From Algoriphagus sp. (GTDB taxonomy: Bacteria; Bacteroidota; Bacteroidia; Cytophagales; Cyclobacteriaceae), in the NCBI GenBank assembly GCA_029945945.1, contig JAQSDM010000005.1:829343-893342 (forward strand): a stretch of 64,000 nucleotides of DNA, written 5' to 3'. The notes below the pieces were generated by a model. It saw only the letters and a list, made by a program, of their open reading frames with translations. It searched no databases and had not been told where the DNA came from. This document shows positions 26,969 through 36,079 of the stretch, piece by piece (position 1 is the stretch's first letter; every line of letters starts with the position of its first letter). The translations under genes and the position numbers were made by a program.

Positions 26969-28346
26969 ATTTTTCCAATCGTCGATAGAGGGAAGATCGA
27001 GTCAGTCCAAGTTCGTCAGCAGCCCGTGTGATATGTCCGTTATGTTTTTGGAGCGCTTTTCTGATCAGGATTCGCTCCACATCTTCAATGTTCAAATGCT
27101 CCAAACTGACCGATTCATCCTGTCGTTCGGGCTGTTGCATTTTCTGAAGGAAAAGATCTTCCGGCTGAAGTACGTTGTGATTGGTCATGATCACCGCTCG
27201 CTCGATGCTATGCTGGAGTTCACGAATATTTCCCGGCCAGTGATATTTGAGCATGCGCTTGATCAGAGGTTCGGATGCCTTGCGGATGTCTTTGTTATAC
27301 TTTTTGGAATAATAACTGATGAAGTGATCGGTGAGAAGTGGAATATCCTCCAATCTTTCGCGCAAAGGAGGAAGCTGAATCTCGATGGTATTGATTCGAT
27401 AGAGTAAATCCTGGCGGAAACCATTCTCATACACCATGTTGTGAATCGGCATATTGGTGGCCGAAATCAAGCGGATATTTACATCGGTTGGGCGATTGGC
27501 ACCTACACGGGTTACCTGCCGATTTTGTAATACTGCCAAAAGTTTAGACTGTAAGGACATCGGGAGATTGCCTATTTCGTCCAGGAAAAGAGTGCCCTTA
27601 TGTGCTTGTTCAAAGCGACCTGCCCGATCTTCTTTGGCATCGGTAAAGGATCCTTTTTTATGACCGAAAAGCTCGGATTCAAAAAGTGATTGGGTGATCG
27701 AACCCAAATCCACGCCCACAAAAGCTTCCCGGCTTCTTCGGGAATGCCGGTGAATTGCCCTTGCGATCAGCTCTTTTCCGGTACCGTTTTCTCCCAAAAT
27801 CAATACGTTTGCGTCAGTCACTGCTACTCGCTCGATTGTTTCGAAGATCTTTTGCATCGAAGGGCTTTGCCCGATGATGTCTTTAAACTTGCTGTCCATG
27901 TCCTGCTGAAGCGTTTGTTTCTGGTCTTTGAGCAGGTCCACTTCCAGTTTCTTTTGGCGAAGCTGAAGTGCGGAATTCAGTGTGGCAAGCAAGCGTTCAT
28001 TTTCCCAAGGCTTCAGGACAAAGTCAGTTGCGCCTTCTTTGATCGCTCTCACTGCAAGATTCACATCCCCGTAGGCAGTGATCAGGACGACTACCGCAGA
28101 AGGATCAAGCTCCAGGATTCGGTCCAGCCAATAAAAACCTTCCTGACCCGAACTCACATCTTTGGTGAAGTTCATGTCAAGCAGGATTACATCGTATTGT
28201 TCGTTGTGAACGAGGATTGGAAGCAGATCCGGATTGGTCTCGGTATCCACCTGGGCAAAATGTCTTTTTAGAAAAATTCTGGCTGCTTTCAGCAGGTCTT
28301 CGTTGTCATCGATGATGAGGATTTTCCCGATTTTTTGCTCGTTCAT
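26958..28346 (-). CDS. Sigma-54-dependent response regulator, NtrC family
   Basis: 462 residues. The receiver domain has Asp57 in YDVILLDMNF, Thr90 in VLITAYGD and Lys112. The AAA+ domain has Walker A GENGTGKE (185-192), a sigma-54 contact loop reading GSFTDA (232-237) instead of the standard GAFTGA, and FLDEIGN (254-260). The C-terminal Fis-type helix-turn-helix is GHITRAADELGLTRSSLYRRL (in pieces, about 437-457). It should bind an upstream enhancer and open sigma-54 promoters when phosphorylated. It is divergent from hlyD across 331 bp containing a 25-bp triple half-site element, and is the best candidate to control the five such elements in this window. Confidence 0.93.
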   Translation of the reverse strand: MNEQKIGKILIIDDNEDLLKAARIFLKRHFAQVDTETNPDLLPILVHNEQYDVILLDMNFTKDVSSGQEGFYWLDRILELDPSAVVVLITAYGDVNLAVRAIKEGATDFVLKPWENERLLATLNSALQLRQKKLEVDLLKDQKQTLQQDMDSKFKDIIGQSPSMQKIFETIERVAVTDANVLILGENGTGKELIARAIHRHSRRSREAFVGVDLGSITQSLFESELFGHKKGSFTDAKEDRAGRFEQAHKGTLFLDEIGNLPMSLQSKLLAVLQNRQVTRVGANRPTDVNIRLISATNMPIHNMVYENGFRQDLLYRINTIEIQLPPLRERLEDIPLLTDHFISYYSKKYNKDIRKASEPLIKRMLKYHWPGNIRELQHSIERAVIMTNHNVLQPEDLFLQKMQQPERQDESVSLEHLNIEDVERILIRKALQKHNGHITRAADELGLTRSSLYRRLEKYGL

Positions 28347-28460
28347 TTTGAAAAGTGTTTTGGTTTTGAAATTGAACTCGTATCCAACCTCTGCTTATAG
28401 GTATTCTAAAAGCATACCGAAAAAAAGTCCCGCCCTTTTTTTTACCGAAAGTGCCATTTT

Positions 28461-28476
28461 CGGACAGTTTTGACCG
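28461..28476. promoter_or_regulatory. Extra half-site dyad near the ntrC-type gene start
   Basis: CGGAC-N6-GACCG matches the H2-N6-H3 part of the 25-bp elements (CGRAC-N6-GTYCG) when read on either strand. It lies 114 bp upstream of the regulator's ATG. It could serve autoregulation. A TGGCAC on the minus strand sits only 4 bp away, unlike the fixed spacing elsewhere. Confidence 0.4.
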
Positions 28477-28538
28477 TTTTTAGATTTCATTTTTATTGAT
28501 TTAAGATAAAGAAAAAAACTAAGCCCTGATCGATTTTT

Positions 28539-28563
28539 GTTCGGTGGCGGACGAAATTGTTCG
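28539..28563 (+). promoter_or_regulatory. Module A: 25-bp triple half-site element before hlyD
   Basis: GTTCG-N4-CGGAC-N6-GTTCG. Followed after 62 bp by TGGCAT. One of five copies with the same internal spacing; likely binding site of the divergent NtrC-type regulator (inference). Confidence 0.8.
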
Positions 28564-28574
28564 CGTAGAATCTT

Positions 28575-28622
28575 TTGGCTTTTCCTCAAAACTTCGAACT
28601 GAGCCAATGAAGCCAATTTTTT
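28575..28622 (+). other. Hairpin with T-tract between element A and its promoter
   Basis: TTGGCTT (28575-28581) pairs with AAGCCAA (28610-28616), followed by a run of T ending 3 bp before TGGCAT. No plus-strand gene lies upstream that would need a terminator. Confidence 0.55.
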
Positions 28623-28625
28623 GCA

Positions 28626-28642
28626 TGGCATACCATTTGGCA
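28626..28642 (+). promoter_or_regulatory. Candidate sigma-54 promoter A (hlyD)
   Basis: TGGCAT-N5-TTGGC. The -24 box fits TGGCAY; the -12 box keeps TTG but not the usual GC. It lies 36 bp before the hlyD ATG. Confidence 0.65.
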
Positions 28643-28677
28643 TAAAGGAGACAGCCCCAAATGGGCATTTGCACACA

Positions 28678-29928
28678 ATGGACAGAAAGTTAGACAAGAG
28701 AACCTGGACCCCCAAAAGAATCGCCATGATTGCCGGCGGTATGATTTTGCTGGCAGGGATTATTTATCAGATTGGATTTGCAGACCATCGCTCTACGATG
28801 AATGTGGAGCAGGACCGACTGAGCATCGCGACGGTTTCGACCGGGGAGTTTACCGATTATATTTTGGTCTCAGGACAGATTGAGCCGGCCAGAACTTTTT
28901 TCCTCGATGCGATTGAGGGTGGTATGGTTTATCAGCTCGTGCGGGAATCCGGAGCTTTGGTTGATAAAGGAGATACGATTTTGACACTCACCAACTCAAA
29001 CCTTCAGCTCGATGTCATGCAAAGGGAAACGATGCTGTATGAGCAAATCAATAATCTTCGTCAAACCCGACTTTTTCTGGATCAGAATAACCTGGACCAA
29101 AAAGGACAACTTGCTGAGATCAACTATCAAATCAGCTTATTGGAACCTCAGTACAAAAGATTTAAAGAGCTTCATGCGAAGAAGCTGGTTTCCGATCGTG
29201 AGTTCGAAGAAGTAAAAGAGCAATACGAATACAACTTGCGACGCAAGGAACTGACTTACGAATCTTACCGAAATGACTCCATTGCCAGAGCGATTCAGCT
29301 TGGGCAGCTCCGACAGTCAGAAAGCCGAATGAATGCCTCCTTAAATGGTGTTGGTCAGATTCTGAATAATCTCGTGATCACCGCTCCGATTGCAGGTCAG
29401 CTTGCCATGGAGCAAATCGAAATCGGTCAGGCGATCAATCCGGGACAACGATACGGACAGATTGATATATTGGATGAGTTTAAAGTGAGGGTGCCAATTG
29501 ACGAATTGTACCTCCCAAGAATCGGGCAGGGGTTGAGGGGAAAATTCACCTTGAGTGGCGAGGAGCACGAACTCGAAATCATGAAAATCTATCCTACGAT
29601 TACCAACGGACGATTTGAGGTAGATATGAAGTTTACCGGTGCAAGTCCTCAGGGAATTCGCCGTGGTCAGAGCGTCCGAATCCGGCTTGAACTGGGAGAC
29701 AGTGAGCAAAGCTTATTGCTTCCAACCGGTGGTTTCTTCAAAGACACCGGAGGAAACTGGGTTTTTGTCCTGAATCCAACGACCGGAATGGCTGAGAAAA
29801 GAGTGATTCGCTTGGGTCGTAAAAACCCTGAATTCTATGAAGTTCTCGAAGGCCTTGTCGAAGGCGAAAAAGTCATCATCAGCGGCTATGAGAATTTTGG
29901 GACGAATGAGGTGCTGGAGTTGAAATGA
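28678..29928 (+). CDS. HlyD/MacA-family periplasmic adaptor
   Basis: 416 residues from the ATG at 28678; the frame is open to a TTG at 28621, but that codon overlaps the promoter box. One N-terminal membrane anchor (about 13-33). A biotinyl-lipoyl-like half precedes a coiled coil of about 90 residues (QRETMLYEQINNLRQTRL onward), then LNNLVITAPIAGQLAMEQIE and the beta-barrel part ending in EGEKVIISGYENFGTNE. It would link an inner-membrane ABC exporter to an outer-membrane TolC channel. It heads the transcription unit that continues with an ATPase and the first permease. Confidence 0.9.
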   Translation: MDRKLDKRTWTPKRIAMIAGGMILLAGIIYQIGFADHRSTMNVEQDRLSIATVSTGEFTDYILVSGQIEPARTFFLDAIEGGMVYQLVRESGALVDKGDTILTLTNSNLQLDVMQRETMLYEQINNLRQTRLFLDQNNLDQKGQLAEINYQISLLEPQYKRFKELHAKKLVSDREFEEVKEQYEYNLRRKELTYESYRNDSIARAIQLGQLRQSESRMNASLNGVGQILNNLVITAPIAGQLAMEQIEIGQAINPGQRYGQIDILDEFKVRVPIDELYLPRIGQGLRGKFTLSGEEHELEIMKIYPTITNGRFEVDMKFTGASPQGIRRGQSVRIRLELGDSEQSLLLPTGGFFKDTGGNWVFVLNPTTGMAEKRVIRLGRKNPEFYEVLEGLVEGEKVIISGYENFGTNEVLELK

Positions 29929-29936
29929 TGTCGGAT

Positions 29937-30116
29937 TTATGATTTATGATTTCGGATTTGAAAAGGCCGGAAAAGGAATTTTCAACCAGAGTTTCAAAAT
30001 CAGAGCTTTCAAAATAGAATCTAATACATACATAAATATTTAAAAACTAACCATTTGGATATTGCATTTTGGGTTCCGTAAATCCGAAATCAACCATCCG
30101 CAATCTGAAATCAAAC
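29937..30116 (+). repeat. AATCCGAAATC / GATTTATGATTT word repeats
   Basis: 29937-29963 repeats GATTTATGATTTCGGATTTG-type words; 30078-30116 repeats AATCCGAAATCAACC-type words. The same vocabulary is at 8560-8608. Lies between hlyD and the ATPase gene. Confidence 0.55.
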
Positions 30117-30815
30117 ATGCAAAACGTCATCAAAACCGTCAATCTCCGTAAGCTATATGCTACCGAGGAAGTAGAAACTACCGCGCTGGACAGCATCCAG
30201 ATCGAAATCAAAAAGGGCGAATTTGTCGCCATCATGGGACCTTCAGGCTGTGGGAAATCCACACTCCTGAATATCATCGGGCTGCTCGACAATCCGGATG
30301 GGGGAGAATATTATTTCCTCGATCAGGAAGTTGCCAAATTCTCTGAAAGACAGCGCTCTTCCCTGAGAAAAGGAAACATCGGATTCGTGTTTCAGTCATT
30401 CAACCTGATCGATGAATTGACTGTATTCGAAAACGTGGAGCTTCCGCTACTTTATCTGAAAATCCCAACAGACGAGCGCAAGAAAAAGGTGGAGGAAGTT
30501 CTGACCCGAATGAATATCATGCATAGAAGAAATCACTTTCCTCAGCAACTTTCCGGAGGTCAGCAGCAGCGAGTGGCGATTGCCAGAGCGATCGTAGCCA
30601 AGCCATCAGTGATCCTTGCCGATGAACCTACAGGTAACCTGGATTCGACAAACGGTGAAGAAGTGATGAGACTATTGGAAGAACTGAATAACGAAGGAAC
30701 GACCATCGTAATGGTAACACACTCTCCGCACGACGCAGGCTACGCGCACAGAATCATCAATCTGTTTGATGGTAAAGTGGTGACGGAGAATATCAGAGAG
30801 CAGTTTCATGTATAA
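30117..30815 (+). CDS. ABC transporter ATPase, MacB/LolD type (first)
   Basis: 232 residues from the ATG at 30117 (an upstream TTG at 30069 lies in repeat sequence and is not used). Walker [10 protein letters not shown] (41-49), Q-loop in [15 protein letters not shown], signature [14 protein letters not shown], Walker [13 protein letters not shown] and switch His in [10 protein letters not shown]. The family powers MacB-type mechanotransmission exporters and lipoprotein sorting by pairing with FtsX-like permeases. It sits between hlyD and permease 1, so all three probably form one exporter. With only two ATPase genes for ten permeases, it may serve several of them (inference). Confidence 0.93.
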   Translation: MQNVIKTVNLRKLYATEEVETTALDSIQIEIKKGEFVAIMGPSGCGKSTLLNIIGLLDNPDGGEYYFLDQEVAKFSERQRSSLRKGNIGFVFQSFNLIDELTVFENVELPLLYLKIPTDERKKKVEEVLTRMNIMHRRNHFPQQLSGGQQQRVAIARAIVAKPSVILADEPTGNLDSTNGEEVMRLLEELNNEGTTIVMVTHSPHDAGYAHRIINLFDGKVVTENIREQFHV

Positions 30816-30825
30816 AACTGTCCTA

Positions 30826-30885
30826 TGACGGATGACCGATGTCGGATGTACATCGGTCATCCAGCATCGGTCATCCGACATTTTT
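30826..30885 (+). repeat. GGATGACCGATG word repeat
   Basis: Palindromic shuffling of CGGATGACCGATGT and ACATCGGTCATCC words between the ATPase and permease 1. It makes an open frame that extends permease 1 upstream, but this is not real coding sequence. Confidence 0.6.
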
Positions 30886-30920
30886 TCCTTCCCACTTCCT
30901 ACTTCCAACCTCCCACTACC

Positions 30921-33278
30921 ATGCTCCGCCACCAACTACTCCTTGCTTTCCGGAACTTCACCAAGTTCAAGTCAATTTTTGCAATCAATCTGTTTGGATT
31001 GGCAATGGGGTTGACGACTGTCATTCTGATCATGCTTTGGGTGAAAGATGAGCTAGCATTTAACAAGTATCATGAGAAAGGTGATCGAATCTATCAAGTG
31101 ATGACCAATCATGATAATTCGGGTGGAATCGTCACTATTGATGTGGGTCCGGGGCTTTTGGCAGAAGCAATGGGAGAGGAGTTTCCTCAGATTGAAAAAG
31201 TTGCTGCCACTTCTCCTTTTATCGAGGGCGTTTCCCTTTCGGAGGAAGAGAACAAAATTACTGGCGCAGGGCTTTTCGTCGATCAGGCATATTTTGATAT
31301 TTTCTCAGTAGAGTTTCTTTCAGGAAATCCGGATCAGGCGGTTACAGATTTGAATTCCATCGTACTTTCCTCATCTGTGGCAGAGAAGCTTTTTGGTTCT
31401 GCGGAAAATGCCTTGGGGAAATCCCTTTCCTGGCAGATTTTTGATTTTGCAAACGAGGTGAAAGTGACCGGAGTGTATCAGGATTTCCCGGTTCATTCCA
31501 CCGAAAGACCTGAGTTTTTGCTTGCTTTTCCATTTTTCAAAAACATGCTTGGAGAAGGCCTGCACTGGGATAATCACAATGCATCGACTTATTTTTTACT
31601 GGCCGAAGGAGTAAATCCGGATGAGTTTAATCCCCTGACTGAGAAATTTATTCAGTCCAAACTGGCTGAATCCAACGTCACCCTGATGCCGCAGCTTTTC
31701 AAAGACCGCTATCTCTATGGCACGTATGAGGATGGAAAAGTGGTCGGAGGAAGAATCAGCTATGTGAAGCTTTTCTCGGGAATCGCCCTTTTCATTCTGA
31801 TCATCGCCTGCATCAATTTTATGAATCTGACGACCGCAAGATCCATGAGTCGCCTGAAGGAAATCGGAGTCAAAAAATCCATGGGGGCGAGTCGTCAGGG
31901 ACTTTTTAACCAATTTCTGGTGGAGTCGATGCTGTTGACATTTCTGGCTTTAATCCTAGCAATCGCCTTTTCCTACATTCTCCAGCCTGTTTTCAATCAG
32001 GTGACCTCCAAAACTCTGGGTTTGGACTTTCAGCCTGATTTGATCCTGATTCTCGGTGGAGTTTGGCTGGTGACGAGCTTTCTGGCAGGAATCTATCCGG
32101 CGGTTTACTTATCCAAGTTCAAGCCGATGGAGGTGATGAAGTCCAACCTGAAAGGAAGCTTCGGCGAATTGCTGGCAAGAAAAGGCCTCGTGGTTTTTCA
32201 GTTTGCAATTTCTCTCCTCCTGATCATCGGTATCTCGGTGATCGGCAAGCAGATGAGTTTTATCCAAAGTCAAAACCTCGGCTACGATCAGTCTCATCTT
32301 CTTCAGGTAAATGCCTCTGTGATCAGTGCAACTCAGCTGGGTCCATTTCTTGAGCAAGTCAAATCTGTACCGGGAGTGGAAAATGCCTCGAGCCTGAACC
32401 ATCCATTGGTTGGGATGAGAAGCTCCACGATTGGGTTGACCTGGGAAGGAAAAACTGAGGAGGATGTGAAGTTTGAGAACATCTCCGTCAACATGGGTTT
32501 GATCGAGACGATGGGTTTTGAATTGGTAGCCGGTCGATCTTTCTCGCCGGATTTTGGGGAGGAAAACACCAAAATTATCCTGAATGAATCCGCCATCCGA
32601 ATCATCGGATTTGATGAGCCCGTTGGTAAAATCGTGAACCTATGGGGAGAAGACAAAGAAGTGATCGGAGTGGTCAAGGACTTCAATTTCGAATCTCTGA
32701 AAGAGACGGTAAAACCTGCTTTTATCAAATATGATCCGGCTTTTGCCCAGAAAGTAATGATACGCCTGAACCCGGAAAATCAACAGGCAAGCATTGCCGG
32801 TATTTCAAAAATCTTCGAAACCATGACTTCCCAAACCCTGGAATATTCATTTCTGGACGAAGATTATCAAACCCTTTATCAGGCCGAACAGCGAGTGGCC
32901 AAACTTGCCAATTACTTCGGGATCGTTGCGATTTTCTTGTCCTGTCTGGGGCTGTTTGGACTTGCGGCTTTTACGGCTGAGAAGCGCAAAAAAGAAATCG
33001 GAGTACGCAAAGTCATGGGAGCTTCCATGATGGGAATCCTGACATTGGTGTCCAGAGACTTTGTGCAACTCGTCCTGATTTCGATCCTGATCGCGATTCC
33101 GTTGGGTTGGTATTTTGCCAATTCCTGGTTGGAAACTTACGCCTTCCAGACAAATCTCAGCTGGGGGATTTTCGCAGGTTCCGGGATTCTATTGCTGATC
33201 ATCGCTTTGGGAACAGTCGGTTTTCAGGCCTACAAAGCTGCTTCGGCCAATCCGGTGAATTCTCTGAGAAGCGAATAA
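30921..33278 (+). CDS. FtsX/MacB-type ABC permease 1
   Basis: 785 residues from the ATG at 30921 (MLRHQLLLAF). Architecture shared by all ten paralogues: membrane helix 1 (about 18-42), a periplasmic MacB-type domain (about 45-275), an FtsX core of three helices introduced by ACINFMNLTTARS, a second periplasmic domain after the helix in RKGLVVFQFAISLL, then a second FtsX core beginning at KEIGVRKVMGAS (about 691-702), and a C-terminal NPV motif (SANPVNSLRSE). Here the first core reads EIGVKKSMGAS. It lies 105 bp after the ATPase and probably forms the basic exporter with it and HlyD. Substrate unknown. Confidence 0.9.
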   Translation: MLRHQLLLAFRNFTKFKSIFAINLFGLAMGLTTVILIMLWVKDELAFNKYHEKGDRIYQVMTNHDNSGGIVTIDVGPGLLAEAMGEEFPQIEKVAATSPFIEGVSLSEEENKITGAGLFVDQAYFDIFSVEFLSGNPDQAVTDLNSIVLSSSVAEKLFGSAENALGKSLSWQIFDFANEVKVTGVYQDFPVHSTERPEFLLAFPFFKNMLGEGLHWDNHNASTYFLLAEGVNPDEFNPLTEKFIQSKLAESNVTLMPQLFKDRYLYGTYEDGKVVGGRISYVKLFSGIALFILIIACINFMNLTTARSMSRLKEIGVKKSMGASRQGLFNQFLVESMLLTFLALILAIAFSYILQPVFNQVTSKTLGLDFQPDLILILGGVWLVTSFLAGIYPAVYLSKFKPMEVMKSNLKGSFGELLARKGLVVFQFAISLLLIIGISVIGKQMSFIQSQNLGYDQSHLLQVNASVISATQLGPFLEQVKSVPGVENASSLNHPLVGMRSSTIGLTWEGKTEEDVKFENISVNMGLIETMGFELVAGRSFSPDFGEENTKIILNESAIRIIGFDEPVGKIVNLWGEDKEVIGVVKDFNFESLKETVKPAFIKYDPAFAQKVMIRLNPENQQASIAGISKIFETMTSQTLEYSFLDEDYQTLYQAEQRVAKLANYFGIVAIFLSCLGLFGLAAFTAEKRKKEIGVRKVMGASMMGILTLVSRDFVQLVLISILIAIPLGWYFANSWLETYAFQTNLSWGIFAGSGILLLIIALGTVGFQAYKAASANPVNSLRSE

Positions 33279-33300
33279 GTTGATTTCCACCATTTCAATT

Positions 33301-33325
33301 GGTCGAAATCGCACAAAATTGTTCG
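33301..33325 (+). promoter_or_regulatory. Module B: 25-bp triple half-site element before permease 2
   Basis: GGTCG-N4-CGCAC-N6-GTTCG, starting 22 bp after the stop of permease 1. TGGCAC starts after 61 bp. Confidence 0.78.
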
Positions 33326-33354
33326 CTCTTTTCTTTTCAAACTCTTTTAAATAG

Positions 33355-33377
33355 GCTTGAAAATGATTTTTAAAGCA
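33355..33377 (+). other. Hairpin between element B and its promoter
   Basis: GCTTGAAAAAT and ATTTTTAAAGC around one base, one mismatch. It ends 9 bp before TGGCAC. The T-tract after it is weak (ATTT). Confidence 0.5.
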
Positions 33378-33386
33378 TTTGGGAAT

Positions 33387-33402
33387 GGCACAGAAGATGG
33401 AA
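33387..33402 (+). promoter_or_regulatory. Candidate sigma-54 promoter B (permease 2)
   Basis: TGGCAC-N5-ATGGA, 61 bp between header element and box, 61 bp before the chosen ATG. Confidence 0.62.
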
Positions 33403-33463
33403 TTTATTTTTCATCTGATTTTGTCAAAAAGCAAACCAAGGGATCCTTTTATTGAAAATGTCT

Positions 33464-35845
33464 ATGCTGACTAATTACCTGAAAATCGCGCTTCGTGGCT
33501 TCACCAAGCATAAGCTCACCTTTTTTATCAACACCCTTGGTCTTTCGCTAGGGATTTGGGCGGCCGTTTTGATCGGACTTTGGATCAAAAGTGAATTTGA
33601 AGTTGGGAAAGGTTTGCCAGAGATCGATCAGGTTTATCGGGTGATGGAGCACCAAACCTATGGAGCACAGATATTCACCACTTATTCTACCCCGGGGATT
33701 CTTGCGGAAGCGATGAAAGAAAACCTCGCTGAGGTGGAAAAAGCAGCCAACTATTCCTGGGACGAAGTGCATTTGTTTGTGAATGGGGAAAAAAGGATCA
33801 AACTCAATGGATTTTACGCAGGAGCCGATTACCTGCACGTCATGCAATATCCTTTTGTCCATGGCAATAAGGAAAAAGCGTTGAGTGACAAGTCCCACAT
33901 TGTACTGACAGAGGAAGCTGCGATCAAGCTTTTTGGTAAAACGGATGCAATAGGAGAATCGGTGGAGATGGTTTCAAATGACGGCCGTGAATTGTATGTC
34001 GTTCAGGGCGTTTTGGCTGATTTGGAGAATAATTCGTCGAGGAGTTTTGAGTACATTTTACCCTATCAGGTGATGTTTGAAAAACCCTACAATGGATGGT
34101 TGAAAGATTGGGGAAACAATGGTCCCAGCACGATTCTGAAGCTGCGGGCAGGAACAGATTCTGATAAATTTTCTGCTTCGATCAAAGACTTTATTCTGGA
34201 GCGAAAACAGGCAGAAAATGAGAGTAGCAATGTGGAATTATTCATTTTTCCTGAGACTGAATTCTACCTCCACGGGGCATGGAAAGACGGAAAGCTGCAA
34301 GAAGGGCAAATCAAAACGGTGAAATTATTTTCATTAATCGGATTATTCATCCTGATCATTGCCTGTATCAATTTTATGAATTTGTCAACCGCCAAATCCC
34401 AAAAGCGGGCAAAGGAAGTCGGCGTAAGAAAAGTCTCCGGTGCAGACAAGGCTTCATTAGTTTACCAGTTTCTCAGCGAGTCTCTATTGGTTACTTTTTT
34501 TTCAGGTTTTCTGGCTTTGATATTAGTTCAGATAACCTTACCTGTTTTCAATAACCTGACCGGGAAAGTGCTGGATATTCCCTATTCCGAAGTGACTTTC
34601 TGGCTGCAGTTGATCGGTATTCTAGCTTTTACAGGTTTGGTAGCAGGGAGTTATCCGGCATTTTACCTTTCGTCCACCAAGGTAATTTCGGTTTTCAAAA
34701 ATCACATAAAAGGCAGTAGAAACGTTGTTTTGGCAAGAAAAGGCCTGGTGCTATTCCAGTTTATTCTGGCCACGGGACTGATTGTATCCACGGTGGTGAT
34801 CTTCCGTCAGATCGATTATGCGCTCAATCAGGATCTGGGCTATGAAAAAGAACAATTGGTATTAGTGCCACTCGATGGGGAGTTGTTTCAAAAATATGAC
34901 ATTTTCAAAGCTCGACTGGAGTCAAATCCCAACGTAGAGTCTGTAACGCGTACCACTCACAATCTGATCGGACGAAGCAGCAATACAGGCGATGTAAATT
35001 GGGAAGGGAAAGATCCTGCTTTCAATGCACTGTTCGAGCGGGTTTTAGTGGATTATGATTTTATCGAAACGATGGGAATGAAGTTGATCGAAGGCGCAGA
35101 TTTTTCCCGGCAAAAGGGCTCAGATTCTACTCAGTCAGTGATCCTCAACCGGATGGCTTTTGAAATGATCACCCAAAATAACCCGGAACTTCGAACCATA
35201 TCCATAGGGGACGAGACTCGTCAAATATCAGGTGTTGTGGAGGATTTTCACTACCAAAGCTTCCACCAATCCATGGAACCCGCTTTTATGATTTTGTTTC
35301 CAAGCTACGGGTTCAATTCGTTTGTTCGGGTGAAGCCAGGTGAGATGAAGGCTACTCTAGACTTTATCCAGTCTGTAGTTGAGGAGTTAAATCCTGAATT
35401 CCCTTTTGCTTATCAGTTTATGGATGAGAATTATGCGCGAATGTATCAGGATGATGTCCGTCTGAGAGACTTGGCTAAGTATTTCAGTATTCTGACGATT
35501 TTTATTTCCTGCCTGGGACTTCTGGGGCTTTCAGCTCATGTAGCCGAGCAAAAGACCAAGGAAATCGGGATTAGAAAAGTACTGGGTGCTTCCACACTTT
35601 CCATTCTGAATGTAATAAACAGAGAGTTTATTGCCATCGTAGCTATTTCCATTGTGATCGGATCCGGGTTTGCTTACTGGTTTATGAGCGATTGGCTGGA
35701 AGGTTACGCATACCGGATTGATTTCGAGTGGTGGTTTATTCCGCTTGCAGCGGCGACTATTCTTGGGATTGCTTTAGTCACGGTGACATTACAATCCTTG
35801 AAAGCAGCAAGTTCAAATCCGGTGAATGCGATCAAGAGCGAATGA
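33464..35845 (+). CDS. FtsX/MacB-type ABC permease 2
   Basis: 793 residues. The ATG at 33464 is chosen because MLTNYLKIALRGF matches the N termini of its paralogues; an ATG at 33458 and a TTG at 33452 are in frame. First core CINFMNLSTAKSQKRAKEVG with VGVRKVSGAD, second core KEIGIRKVLGAS about 90 residues from the end, terminal motif SNPVNAIKSE. The second periplasmic domain contains GVVEDFHYQSFHQSMEPAF, the version of the conserved V-K-D-F-X-F/Y-X-S segment seen in all paralogues. It is first gene of the module B unit, which may run through permeases 3-5. Confidence 0.9.
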   Translation: MLTNYLKIALRGFTKHKLTFFINTLGLSLGIWAAVLIGLWIKSEFEVGKGLPEIDQVYRVMEHQTYGAQIFTTYSTPGILAEAMKENLAEVEKAANYSWDEVHLFVNGEKRIKLNGFYAGADYLHVMQYPFVHGNKEKALSDKSHIVLTEEAAIKLFGKTDAIGESVEMVSNDGRELYVVQGVLADLENNSSRSFEYILPYQVMFEKPYNGWLKDWGNNGPSTILKLRAGTDSDKFSASIKDFILERKQAENESSNVELFIFPETEFYLHGAWKDGKLQEGQIKTVKLFSLIGLFILIIACINFMNLSTAKSQKRAKEVGVRKVSGADKASLVYQFLSESLLVTFFSGFLALILVQITLPVFNNLTGKVLDIPYSEVTFWLQLIGILAFTGLVAGSYPAFYLSSTKVISVFKNHIKGSRNVVLARKGLVLFQFILATGLIVSTVVIFRQIDYALNQDLGYEKEQLVLVPLDGELFQKYDIFKARLESNPNVESVTRTTHNLIGRSSNTGDVNWEGKDPAFNALFERVLVDYDFIETMGMKLIEGADFSRQKGSDSTQSVILNRMAFEMITQNNPELRTISIGDETRQISGVVEDFHYQSFHQSMEPAFMILFPSYGFNSFVRVKPGEMKATLDFIQSVVEELNPEFPFAYQFMDENYARMYQDDVRLRDLAKYFSILTIFISCLGLLGLSAHVAEQKTKEIGIRKVLGASTLSILNVINREFIAIVAISIVIGSGFAYWFMSDWLEGYAYRIDFEWWFIPLAAATILGIALVTVTLQSLKAASSNPVNAIKSE

Positions 35846-35887
35846 TGCTGTTTGGAGGTTGGATGCAGGGAAGTTGTATGTTATAGG

Positions 35888-36047
35888 AGTAATCAGTCTC
35901 AGGGAGCAGATTTCAGTAAGCAGTGTTCAATCCCAGTATTCAGTTTCAGTCGCAGCAAGAAGTCACAGTATTCAGTAATATTATCCAGTCACCGAATTCT
36001 ATCTTTTATGGACTATCGGCTATTAGCTATGGACTATCAGCTATGAA
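35888..36047 (+). repeat. CAGT-word and CTATGGACTAT-word repeats
   Basis: 35888-35977 is built of CAGT words; 36007-36046 of ATGGACTATCAGCTAT words. No promoter module like A-E is found here, so permease 3 probably depends on transcription from upstream. Confidence 0.6.
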
Positions 36048-36079
36048 CTCAACTATTTAAACAATAATCACTTTTCTAC

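Noticed and set aside
28451..28456. TGGCAC on the minus strand before the NtrC-type gene as a sigma-54 promoter
   Set aside because: The sequence 12 bp on does not fit a -12 box and the neighbouring dyad is only 4 bp away, unlike the fixed 60-62 bp of modules A-E.
30825..30920. Upstream extension of permease 1 (32 extra codons)
   Set aside because: The extension is translated GGATGACCGATG word repeat; the paralogues start at the MLxxYLxIA-type motif, here ATG 30921.
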